Positions 37,265-47,900 of a stretch of DNA of 64,000 bases are shown one piece after another. Below the pieces are notes generated by a model. That model did no database searches and was not told where the DNA came from. It saw only the letters and a program-made list of their open reading frames with translations. Origin of the DNA: Trebouxia sp. TZW2008. Lineage: Eukaryota > Chlorophyta > Trebouxiophyceae > Trebouxiales > Trebouxiaceae. Position 1 is the stretch's first letter; each line of letters opens with the position of its first letter. The stretch lies in the NCBI GenBank assembly GCA_002118135.1, contig BDIU01000004.1:248001-312000 (forward strand), in the 5' to 3' direction. Position numbers and translations under genes: made by a program.

Positions 37265-38341
37265 TGACCTACACTTTCTTGTGTAATGCAAATCCGCTGC
37301 TCACTTTTGGGGCCGTCAGGGCTTGTGAAGCTGAATTGTTGGCAGGCCGCAAGACCTGACCCCTGTGCGGGCCTTTGACAAGATGCACACCTCGCATTGC
37401 AGAGCCTATGCTGCATGAGCGGCAGCATGCTTACCTGAAATCTGCTCATTTGAAATCTGGCATGCTGCATTCTGTTCCTTTGCAATGTCCATCATGCGGC
37501 TTGATTGGTGGGCATTTGGTTGAAGGTAGGCATTCCAGCTGAATCTTGAGCAGGCGCACTGCCCTCGGTGTTTATGAAAGTAGTTTGCCACGTTGGCCAA
37601 AGACTTGTGAGTTTCATCAAAGCTGACAGTATGCGCAGCTGGTGTAGTATTACGCATCTTACGACACTCTGCTTGTGATGATTGCATGCACGGTGAATTG
37701 CTTGCAAGTGTCTAGCTGAGCCATGTGTGGCAAGCTTTGCCTTCAGGGTGAACGTTTGCAGGTCAGCGCTTGATCAAACTGTCTGCACACGAGCGTCACT
37801 ATTTAATAACTTTGGACATGCTGCACGATTGACTGCATGAAGAGCAAAAAGCTATATGTGTCGCTCTTTCAAAGCTAGTCTGAAGAAGCAATTTTGACCG
37901 TCATGTTGGACATGCCTACTTCTGCGAGGTGGAACACGCCGACAATACTTGTCCCCTGCGTAGGCTTTCCGCTGTACTGTTCTCGACATGTTGCACATGG
38001 CCCTGACCTGGTGTTGGGGCCTGGCAGGAGGTGTTCCTTGACATACGAATTCTTGGCTGTGGGTACAGACAAAAAGGCACGTGCATCAAGCACAATATCA
38101 CACAGCACATGACAACTATGTACTTTCTGTCCAGACACCACGACTACCTATGAAAGTGCTGCGCTGAGCACCATTCCCTCCATGTTCAGTTTACCTATTT
38201 GGTGATCTACAAGCAAAATCCCAGATGTGCACTGGATGCGCAAGCGTTGGAGAAAACGCCAAGATCCCATATCGCAGACCCATTCAAGCGTTCGTGCAGC
38301 AAGTAAAGTGTGGGTCCAACTGATGCTTCATGTTCAAATCG
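37265..38341 (-). other. Region between convergent 3' ends, with unassigned minus-strand open frames
   Basis: Two minus-strand open stretches, 37406-37687 and 37875-38141, have coding-like texture. The second contains CATCREQYSGK near a TAKNSYVKEHLLPG segment. They could be exons of a small gene or untranslated sequence of the pseudouridine synthase gene. I do not recognise either. Confidence 0.25.
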
Positions 38342-41300
38342 TTAGCTGCTGCCTGCCCACCAAGGTGTGTATGCTTCAAAGATACTGGCTGGCAGCATGT
38401 CTGTCTTGGCAATGACTAGCTTGTAGGCTTGCAGCCCGATGCCTCCCGCAGGCTCCCGCCTTACTCTCTGCATGCACAAAATTGACTTGTTTGCAAGCAG
38501 CTTCTTGTGCTCTGGCACCAGTTGTGCTTGACGGTGTGGTAGACAAAGAAAACAAATGGTATATGCTTGCGCATTGTTGCCAGTCGTGCTGTATTGTGTT
38601 GTGAAACAGATTACCTCAGCTGTACAAATGACACAACCAACAAATCATAGCAGCTAGCCAAACATGAGAGCTAACCGATGCAGGTTCAAAGGAAGCACAT
38701 GCACAATGCTCAGTCACTACACAGCTTGCTTTTTCTGGGACTGCAGTGTGGATATTATCACCTGGCTATCTGATTGCTGCCCTACACCGTATAAAGTGTC
38801 ACCATACAAGGGGAAGCCCTCTGCTGCAAGCTGCGCCCTGATCTGCATCAACACAAAAGGCCAGATGGCGAGCAATGGTGGTACTCTGTGCAGAATTGTG
38901 CGGCATATGCATCAGCTCAGGTGTGAGCGAGCTGCTGATACTCTCATGCCCAAGTGACTTTTGAGTCTCAACACGCCAGTTGAAGGTCATGCAGGCCTCT
39001 GTGACAGCTGGACAGACTGCACCAACAATTGCAAAGCATGACCAGGGCAGCTACAACAACCTCAAACTTATTAGCTGTGTATGCGCATGCACTCTAACAG
39101 CACTCCGCTGCCCATAGAGCAACACAACACAGACCTGCAGCCACAAGTTCTGTTGACTTTGTGGTCATGTTCGTAGGTCCTGTTCATGTGTGTTACACCA
39201 ACTTTGGTTATTGTCTATGGACATCCCCTTGCCCAAGGCATCAAGTGTCCATTTGATGCATGCGTCCTGCATAAAGCCGAATCAAGCTGTGATAGGCAGT
39301 AGAACCCCAAGCTGCTGCAACCTATGTTGACACTACTGCTGGTGAGTATCGTGCAGCATGTCCAATACTGAAGCTTTGTGACAACACAGTCACACAACAC
39401 AAAACACCCTTTGATCCCTTTTGACACCACCCACCTGATGTGGTGCGTCCTATGTGCAGCTGAGTCAAGCTTTGATAGGCAGTTGAACCCCAAGCTGCTG
39501 CAACCCCTGATGCTACCTCCACAGGCTGTGTGTTTGCAGCACATCCAGTGCTGAAGCTTTTGACAAGGCAACAACACAACACGCTGTGATCACTGTCATC
39601 AGCCCCCACCTGATGTGTGCGTCCTGTGTGCAGCTGAATCAAGCTCTCATAGGCAGTAGAATCACAAACTGCCGCAACTTCTGGTACTGTCTGTATGGGC
39701 TGTGTTTGCAGCACATCCAGTATGCAGCGGTGGCTGCCTGGAACTGGGCTGTGGTGTATGGTGCTGTGGGCAGGTTGCTTGTTGGCACGCTGCCCTTCCA
39801 AGATGTAGTGTTCAAGCCTGCCTGCACTGTTTACTGGAGGTCAGCAGTTCTAGTGCAACGACAGAAACGCTGTGCAGGCTCAAGTTACAGCTGTTGCACA
39901 TGATGCCAGGCGGTGCATCAATGTCATGTCAGCTGGTGATAGCAGCAAGGATAGACAACTTGTCGTACCAGTTTAACGGCAACTGTATGTCAATGTGAAT
40001 GAACATGTGACGTGCAGTATGAGTGATGTTATCTGACAGTTGCAGTATAGCAGTCATGAAAGCTGCACAAGGTGACAATGTGGCGTGCATGTAGATTGCT
40101 TGCAACCAGTGAAGACTGTGAGACAACGTAAGCACACGCAGTCACTGCTCAAGCGACCCAGTCATGACAACATGGTTAAGCAGCCACAACATGCCGTACT
40201 TTTGTGTGATAGTGTAGCTGACAGCTTGACTACAGCCTTGAATTGTGATTGCTAATGATGAATACAGGCGCAGGCAAGGCTGACAAAAGAATGGCAGGCA
40301 GACCTATATTGGGAGGTTGTTGGGTGAGGGCTTTGTAGTACTTCTCAATGCCCCCTTCCTGCGACAGCTGATTGAAGTGTTGGACAAAAGCTTTGTTACG
40401 CCCCACAACCAGAAGCTCAGTGGCTACATCCAATTGGTGTACAACCAGAAGAGGCTCTGTATACTGCAGCGCCTGCAAATGGCACATATGTTTCAACTTC
40501 GCCAGATGCTAATTTGCATAAGGTGGTACATACCAAGCAGCACTTTCATCACAAGCTGACAGCCCATTAGCAGGTATCTTCTCTGGAGGGATGTAGAGCA
40601 ACCAGACTGCTGAAACTATGTAAAGCCTCTTTGCAGCAATCAACACAGTATGCTGCAAAAGGACAGCAGAACCTTGCTGATATGGAGAATGCACAAATAG
40701 TGTGTACCTGTGCTGTACAGTACAGGGCATTCTCAAGTACATTGTCCACAGTCGCTGACACTGGAACTCCTGCTGGCTTGTGCACAACCACAAAGTTGTT
40801 GCACTCATACACCACTTGCCTCTGCAACAGTGCACTCATGTTCTTCACTCAGATTGTCACAGCTTCAGCTGAACAACTTGCCTGCTAGTATGTCATCGCT
40901 GCTGTGCATGTGTAGAGCTTGCACCAGGTATGGATGTGCAGATGCTAATGACATCACTTTGAGTATGTTGTCTGCATGCAGTCTTCGTTTGATAACGCAT
41001 TTCATGATGTCAATGCTTCAGGGCTGCATGGCAAGGCCCACGTGAGACTTGGCTCTGTGATGTACATAACGCTGCCTGGCAACTGTGGCATTGCATTCGC
41101 GCGCAAGGCGAATGACTTGCTTGTGCATGCAGCAAATGTGAGTCTTGTGATGGTCAAGCTGTAGGATACAAGCCACATTAAGGTGCTGCAGATGAGCCTT
41201 ACCTTCCAGTCAGCTGCATATACTGCAGGAAATCTCTTAGGATGCACGTGCACTCTGATGTACGCATGCTTGTTGACAGGTATGTCTGTTGTGGCCCTCT

Positions 41301-42200
41301 TAGGCCTACTGTGCACAGTCTGCAGATAGGCACAGCACATCAAGTCAGCTCCTCAAGATCAGGCTGATATGATGGCATGCAGCACTTTCTCCCGGCAAGA
41401 AGGTGATGTAGTGTGTTGTTGCAGGCCATTGACGTCAAAATATGTGACATGGGAAGCCACCTTGCATGGTCAAGTGTTGCAAGTGCATGAGCAAGCAGCG
41501 CTACCTGCCTGCCTGCCAAATCTGCTGACAAGAGCTTCTCGCTGTGCTGACAGTATGTCCACATGTTCTGGATCCATCTTAGCTGCTCTTGCTTCTGTCA
41601 AGGCTGGGGATACAGGGCACCAGTGAACAGCCCCGAAGGCAAGCAGCTCTTGCACAAACCACTGCACATCAGCACTCAAATGCTGTGCAGGCTGTGCATT
41701 TCCACTGACATATGCTTTTGCCACAAGAACGAGCGCTGAGTTCATTGACGCGCTGCTGTAGCAGGCTGGCAACAAGGCCACTGAGGGAAGCAAAACATTC
41801 AGACAACATGCAAAAGCAACGGACTGCGAATTGGCAACAGAATGCAGCCACTTGAGCACGTTCAGGAACATACCTCCGGCAACTGCAGCTGTCGTGCCAA
41901 GATCTGCAGCAGGCCTGCGTCCTCTGCTGCTGACAGATGCTCCAGTCGAGGCCCAAGACGCATGACCGCTGGGGTTGGAGGTCGGCCGGTGGAAATGAGT
42001 GAATCAGGATGCTGCGCATCCCTCGTGACGTCGGCTTGTGTGGCTGTAAATGTGTGATCAGGTGCACAACTAGGCATGCCATCGACTTGATGGGCTGTTC
42101 GCAGCACCTGGTTGGGTCTGATCACACAGGCGCGTAAAGGCGCTACGGCATGATGTGCATTCCGCGACAAGCGCAGCTTGACTGAATGCGCAAGCTGCAT
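38342..42200 (-). CDS. RNA pseudouridine synthase, plant RPUS6-like (RluA superfamily)
   Basis: The enzyme isomerises uridine to pseudouridine in RNA; organelle targeting is likely but not shown. Exons: 42200-41874 (N-terminal region, PRLEHLSAAED), 41691-41505 (FVQELLAFGAVHWCPVSP), one ending ~41203 (YIRVHVHPKRFPAVYAADWK), ~40835-40709 (NNFVVVHKPAGVPVSATVDN), ~40475-40300 (catalytic HQLDVATELLVV, then EKYYKAL), one ending 39610 (LIQLHTGRTHQ), 38842-38762 (IRAQLAAEGFPLYGDTLYG) and 38467-38342 (GGIGLQAYKLVIAKTDM ... TPWW). The HQLD form of the catalytic box, in place of HRLD, is typical of RPUS6. Exons between 40.3 and 39.7 kb and one near 41.4 kb are unresolved. The exon ending TGRTHQ has two decayed copies downstream. 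Confidence 0.9.
39230..39720 (-). repeat. Tandem triplication of the TGRTHQ exon end in the pseudouridine synthase gene
   Basis: Copies lie at about 39590-39720, 39420-39550 and 39240-39320, with a period near 170. The first in transcription order reads ESLIQLHTGRTHQ and ends in a good CAG|GTGGGG donor. The second has one extra base in the motif (reading GRTTSG), so it is frameshifted. The third reads GRMHQ and has lost the GT. The two decayed copies lie on the 3' side of the intact exon, inside the next intron. Confidence 0.88.
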
Positions 42201-42700
42201 TCACAGGCATTTTGTCTATGGCATGCAGCCATGCCAAATGTGGCTGCAGCATAGTGATACACCATTCCACTCCCAGCTTGATTCTTGAGTGCAAGCTTGC
42301 ATGCGAGATGCACAGTCGTCAAGGTCATGGTGCATGTTTCATTGGTGTTTACTGGCTAAGACTTAAACATCCGTTAGTTGATCATCATGACAAGCAGCAT
42401 CGCAGTGATGTCTACAAAAGACTGTATCGAAGATTGAAACTGGCAACACATGTGCTGATTGTGCTGGCTACCTACATTCAAAAGTGTTTGTGTAGCAAGC
42501 AAAGTGAAGCACCTGCAAGAGTTATTTTGGTGCACAAATATCACAGTCTCAATCACATCACGAGTCAAATTGCCACACAGGATCAACTTCTAGTCTACAG
42601 CTCTGCAGCAGGTCATGATGCAGCAGCTGCTGATATCATCATCGCAGCTGTTTGCTAAGCTGCTTCCCTATCTTTTGTTAATATCGCACGTCATCTAAAT
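42201..42700. other. Intergenic, no gene recognised
   Basis: The stretch upstream of the pseudouridine synthase start shows no domain. A plus-strand open frame (42212-42658) has no coding character beyond being open. Confidence 0.4.
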
Positions 42701-44830
42701 GAAGTAAAGTACTTTGTGCACAGTGGGGCTGTATATTTCCAGCTTATTGCAACCCACACTGTGTGCTGCTGCTGCTGCTGCCTGTTGCCCTGTGGCAAGA
42801 ATAAAGCGGCAGGCTCAAAAAGATCTTTCATGCACACCTTACATGCCTGTGTGGGGCCTGTGGCTGCAAGAGCTGCTGGCATGCATCCTGGCTTGAGGCG
42901 GCTGCAATACTGCTGCAGACTCCCTGAGACTTTGCCCTGTGCCTTGACACAAGTCTGCAGCTGACGCTGCTGCTAGCAGTGGTTCCAGGCACATGCAGGG
43001 GCCATGCAAAGTCCGTTTGGCTGATGCAGCATCAGCAGCAACAGCTCTGTAAGCACAGATGGTGCATGACATCTCGTTTGCACTGCACCACATCAGCAGC
43101 AGCGGCTCTTGCGAGGCTGCTTGATAGCTGCATGAATGTGGGTGCATAGCGGCTGCTGCTGCGTGCTGCATTTGCAGACCTGCTGGCATACCAGATGCAG
43201 TGCTGAAAGCCTCTGCAAATCAAGCTGCTGGCATACTGCGTTGTCTGATTGCTGACCAGACATTCCACTCTTGGCCTGCAGAAAGATAAAACCTGTTAAA
43301 CAGATGCTCTGTTGTTTTAGTCTTACTTCTCCTGCTTGATTGCAAACTATATGATTCTGCAGGCCAAGATGCAATATGTTTCTGCTGACAAAAGATGTGT
43401 ATGGCATCAAGGGCTCATGTGTACATGATTCCTTGGCTGGCAAACTAGCGGACCTTGGTGACAACAGGACCAGTCCCCATCATGCTTGAACAAGGAAGGA
43501 AGGAAGGAAGGAAGGACGGAAGGAAGGAAGGAAGGAGGGAGGGGAGGAGTGCTGGAAGCATTGGAGGAAGGAAGGAAGGATATATATATATATATAGGCA
43601 GGAAGGAAGGAGGGAGGGAAGGAGTGCTGGAAGGATTGGAGGAAGGAAGGAAGGATATAAATATGTGCAAATATATGCACGTATGTCAGCATTGAGCCAC
43701 AGCTGCATGCATGTAGCTGGCAAAAGAAAGCAGCAACTGACCTTTGGAAAGTTGAGTCCCCAACAGCACCTCACTTGTTCGCCAAGCTGAGGCTGGGGCT
43801 GGCAAGGCATCAGACAGTGTAGACGGCGCGCTGCTATGACCACTGTGATGGGTCATTGCCATAGTTGGGTGCTGGGCAAAACCACTCTGGCCAAAAGGCG
43901 CACTCCTCAAACATCAGCCGCTGTCTGTAGACTGACACAATGCACTCATGGCGTGGAGCAGAGTCTGAAGGGCTATGTGTGCGTCTGAGGCCAGCTCTGT
44001 GCTGTGGGCAGAGTCTAGGGCTGTGTGTGCGCCTGCAACCAGCTGTGTGTTGTGCAGCACAGTCTGCAGTGCTGTGTGCCTAGCAGTTCCTGATTGCAAG
44101 GCTGCCGACCCTTGTGCAGCTGCATTGAGATCTGCTGGTATCTGTGCTGCAGCAGGAAGCACCAGTGATAGCGCATCAAGTGCTTGAGGGCATGGCTGCT
44201 TCAGCTGGGAGAAATGTGGCAGATTGGGCTGTTGACTCTCCTGCATCTGCCTCAGCAGGGAGCCAGCCTGTAGAAAGAATATGGTAGGAGTCAGGCCTCA
44301 AAGGCATCATAGCCTGTACATGGTTGAGTGGCAATTAGCAATTGCAGTAGCAAAGAGACCGCCGATGTCAGTACTGCAGCTATGGCAGTTGCAGGAGAAA
44401 CTGCAACCCGCGTGAAGCCCTTATCTCTGGGCAAATAGCAATTGACACAAAACCCAGGAAGATAGTCAAACGAGCTGATGCAACAAGCTAGAGTGCTGTC
44501 AGAGCTGAGTCCATCAGAGCAGTGCAAGGCAGAAACCTTGATCATTTACAAACATAGTCATGATAGTATGACAACAACAGCAATGGCGGCAACAGAAATG
44601 ATTGATCACACATTCTAGGAGGTGAGATGCTAAAGATGATGCAGACCAGCAGACTGACCTTGAAGCTGCTTAGGTGCACCACGCCCTGACGACACCTTGG
44701 CCGATGCCGCAAGCCGCGCCTGCAAAGTAGTAGCACCACCCGCCAATGCCCTCAGGCTTGACTGGAGCAGCCCTGCCCTTGTGGCTGCAGCCAAGCAAAA
44801 GAATGATAGACCAAGTTGCATGTGACACTT
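42700..44830 (-). CDS. Unassigned Ala/Gln-rich exons, separate gene or continuation of the USP gene
   Basis: Several minus-strand open blocks end in plausible splice sites. They are ~44785-44665 (LLQSSLRALAGGATTLQAR), 44270-43915 (long Ala/Leu/His-rich block beginning AGSLLRQMQESQQ, closing with a stop), ~43900-43740 (HHSGHSSAPSTLSDALPAPA) and ~43270-43090 (QLDLQRLSALHLVCQQ). They have no recognisable domain and I could not chain them in phase with each other or with the exon ending at 44950. The composition resembles the USP tail, so a single very long gene is possible. Confidence 0.3.
43486..43670 (+). repeat. (GGAA)n / (TA)n compound microsatellite, itself duplicated
   Basis: A ggaa array of about 70 bases is followed by gagtgctggaagcattggagg, another ggaa block and a (ta)8 tract. 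The arrangement ggaa block, gagtgctgga, ggaa block, tata is then repeated once (43600-43660). Confidence 0.9.
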
Positions 44831-44949
44831 GTCATGTAGCTCTGTTCTGCATCAAGTTTGATAGGTCTGATATCAGCAAATTGCATGCGGCATTTGCTGT
44901 ATAGTTCTGCTTTGCATCATGTCTTGAGAGACAAGGTTAGATACGGCAT

Positions 44950-47900
44950 TCAACTCAAGCACAACTTTGCATGTCGGCCAGACTGCGCTCCTTTGCAGCA
45001 TTGTTCAAGATACAGCCGGATGTGAGCTTTTGCAGCTTCAGAAAAGACGGCCGAGCACTTTGTGGCACATTGTAATGACAGAACTGACCTAGCCATTGAT
45101 GCGATGAACCCAGCTGAGGGATGTGTGGCAGGGTCCACAGGCATCAGCATTGGGCCGTGGCAGTCACCCTCAACGTCACCATCAATGGCTGCAATGCCTT
45201 GCGGCTGCCCACTGCTTGGCTCAAGCAAAGCTGCTGCTGCAGAGGATGATTGTGCAGCAGCTGCCATGGGTGCTGCATCACCAAGCTGCACAGGTGTGGT
45301 GGAGTCAGCTGGCAGTATGTCAGCGCCTACTGCCCCTTGCACTTGGCTAACCACTGCACTGTCACTGATGACCTGCTCGGTCTGTACCGGCTGCAGAGGT
45401 GACTCAGAGCTAGCTGATAGTGTGACAGGAGCTACTGACTCCTGCACTTGGCTGGCTGCTGTGTTGTCACTGATGACCTGCTCAGTCTGTACTGGCTGCA
45501 GAGGTGACACAGAGCTAGCTGATGGTGTGACAGGACCTGCTGGCTCCTGCACTTGGCTGGCTGCTGCAGTGGCACTCACGTTAGCCTGCTTAGGCTGCAC
45601 ATCAGGCTGGTCAGCGCATTGCTGGACTGACGTCTGAGCAGCGGACTCAGTCTGCTCTGTTTGCACTTCTGACGAGTCACCTGCTGCAAGTGCCACCTCC
45701 GCTTCCTCCAGGACTATTGAGTTGACAGCCATGCTGGCCACTGAAGTTGGCTTGTGTGAGCACTGCACCTGAGAGCTGTGCCTGTCAATGTCATCTGCAC
45801 AAATGGCCTGCACTGTGCTTTCCAGCTGTGCTGCATCGTTGCTGACAGCCACATCTGCTACCGGCGTCTGCACAACTTGCTGCTGCTGTTGCTCTCTTGC
45901 AGTGGCTTCCAAGCCTGAACGCACCAAAACCTCAGTGGTATGACTATTCTGGTCAAAAATGGCTGAAAATGCTTGTTTGCATGGTGGTAGTGGTCATGAA
46001 TGCAAAGCCGAGACGATCGCTATGCGCCAAGATGAGTAAGACAATCTTGCGTGAACTGATACAACAAGTAAGACTGCACCTCAAGAAGATGCAGCTGCAG
46101 AAGCTTATGCAACAAACCGCCATAGCACAACAGCTGAAAACAGCATAGGCATGTCGAATGCGACAAAACAATACACATTGAGTCAAAATCAGTAGAACAT
46201 ACAGATTTGGAGCGAAGACACTCAGCGTCTGTCAACAAAGGACTACCAGTACAGGAGAAGAGCTTGTGTACATGTTGACAATGTTTTACTCATCAGGCGT
46301 TTGTGACCCACCTGATCCATCTGGCTTCAGCAGCAGTTGCAGCGCCCAGCTGTCAGGGCCCGCCAGTGCATAAGTAACGGCGGCAAATACTTGAGCCCCC
46401 TCATCATCAATGAAGCATCCATCACCACAGACAACACCACCGACTGAGGGACCTGTCAGTGCCTCAGTGTCTAGCCTGCACAAATGCATCAAAGCCTTGA
46501 GCAATCTGAGAATTTGTAGGGACCAAATGCAAGCTGTCAGCACATGGACACAGCTCAATGACAGGCCTGGAAGACATACAGTGTCTGGCCTGCACAATCA
46601 TGTCAAAGCCTTGAGCAGCTTTAGACGCTGTCAGCAAGTTTGCTTCATGTCATCATCAATGCACACGCCATCAGATGACATTGCCATTTGCTGCAGCTGG
46701 AAGAGTCCCAATGTCTGGCCTGCACAAACATGTCAAAGGCTTGAGCAGTCCTAGATTCTGCTGGTAATTTTAAGGCCCCTTGTCATCAACGAACAAGCCA
46801 TCATGGCAGGTAATGTTGCCAACTGCTGCAGCTGGAAGAGTCCCAATGTCTGGCCTGCACAAACATGTCAAAGGCTTGAGCAGTCCTACATTCTGCTGGT
46901 AATTTTAAGGCCCCTTGTCATCAACGAACAAGCCATCATGGCAGGTAATATCGCCAACTGCTGCAGCTGGAAGAGTCCCAACGTCTGGCCTACACAAACA
47001 TGTCAAAGCCTTGAGCAGTCCTAGATTCTGCTGGTGAGCTTAAGCACCCTTGTCATCAATGAAGAAGCCATCACGGCAGGTAATATCACCAACTGATGGA
47101 CCTGGACCATTTGCAGTGTCTGACCTACGCACACATGTCAGACTCCCCAAACAGCCCTACATTACACAGAACAGTGCAGAATCACCCCAGGTGTGACGGC
47201 GCCAAATTCCTGTTGTTGCTGAAGATGCACAAATAGGTGTTGCTTGCTGTGGGTCACCTCAGGAGCTCCAGAACATTTGAAGAGGCAATTTTGTTACACT
47301 GGTGCACAATCAGAGGTGCTGATGTCACTCAGATGTGGAGGTTGCAAATGGAGTTGAGGCAAGCTTCTGCTTGTGCCCAACCGATGTGCTATTTAATGCT
47401 ATGAAGTCCTATGGTGAGTTGTGAATTACATCAGCAATACTAGGATGTCAAGAGCTGATCTCACCTGTCAAGTGAAGGAGAGGCGATGGCCACAGCGATT
47501 GACCCATTGGCAGGAACGTCGGCAGCAGTAGCAGCAGCGGTGGGGGCACTAGCGGTGGTGGCAGCAGCGGCTGTGGCAGTTGAAGAAGTGGCAGTGATGG
47601 CAGCAGAAAATTTTGTGATGAGAAAGGGCGCTGGCCCTGACAGCTCTTGGTGGTCAGGGATGCCCTCAGCGCTTGACTTGGCAGTTGGGGTTGCAATCCT
47701 GCAGGCAGTTGAAACAATGTCAAATCTCATGAAAGCCTCTTTCAAACCACCACAGCTTGATTACATGACAATACCGCGAATTCAACCAACAAACAAACAA
47801 GGTGTGTCTAGGATTCCATTGTTCAAGAACACATGATGACACTATGCTTTGATCCCTTCATCCAGCAGATGAACAGAGCACAAACTCGATTGCAATATCT

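Noticed and set aside
42212..42658. Plus-strand open frame of 148 codons upstream of the pseudouridine synthase gene
   Set aside because: No domain, no splice signals and low-complexity composition; it overlaps the likely promoter of the minus-strand gene.
45062..45637. Plus-strand open frame of 191 codons
   Set aside because: It lies antisense to the USP tail exon 45914-44950, whose minus-strand frame is longer, is in phase with upstream exons and shows the peptide repeat. The plus frame is open only because the sequence is Ala/Ser/Thr-rich.
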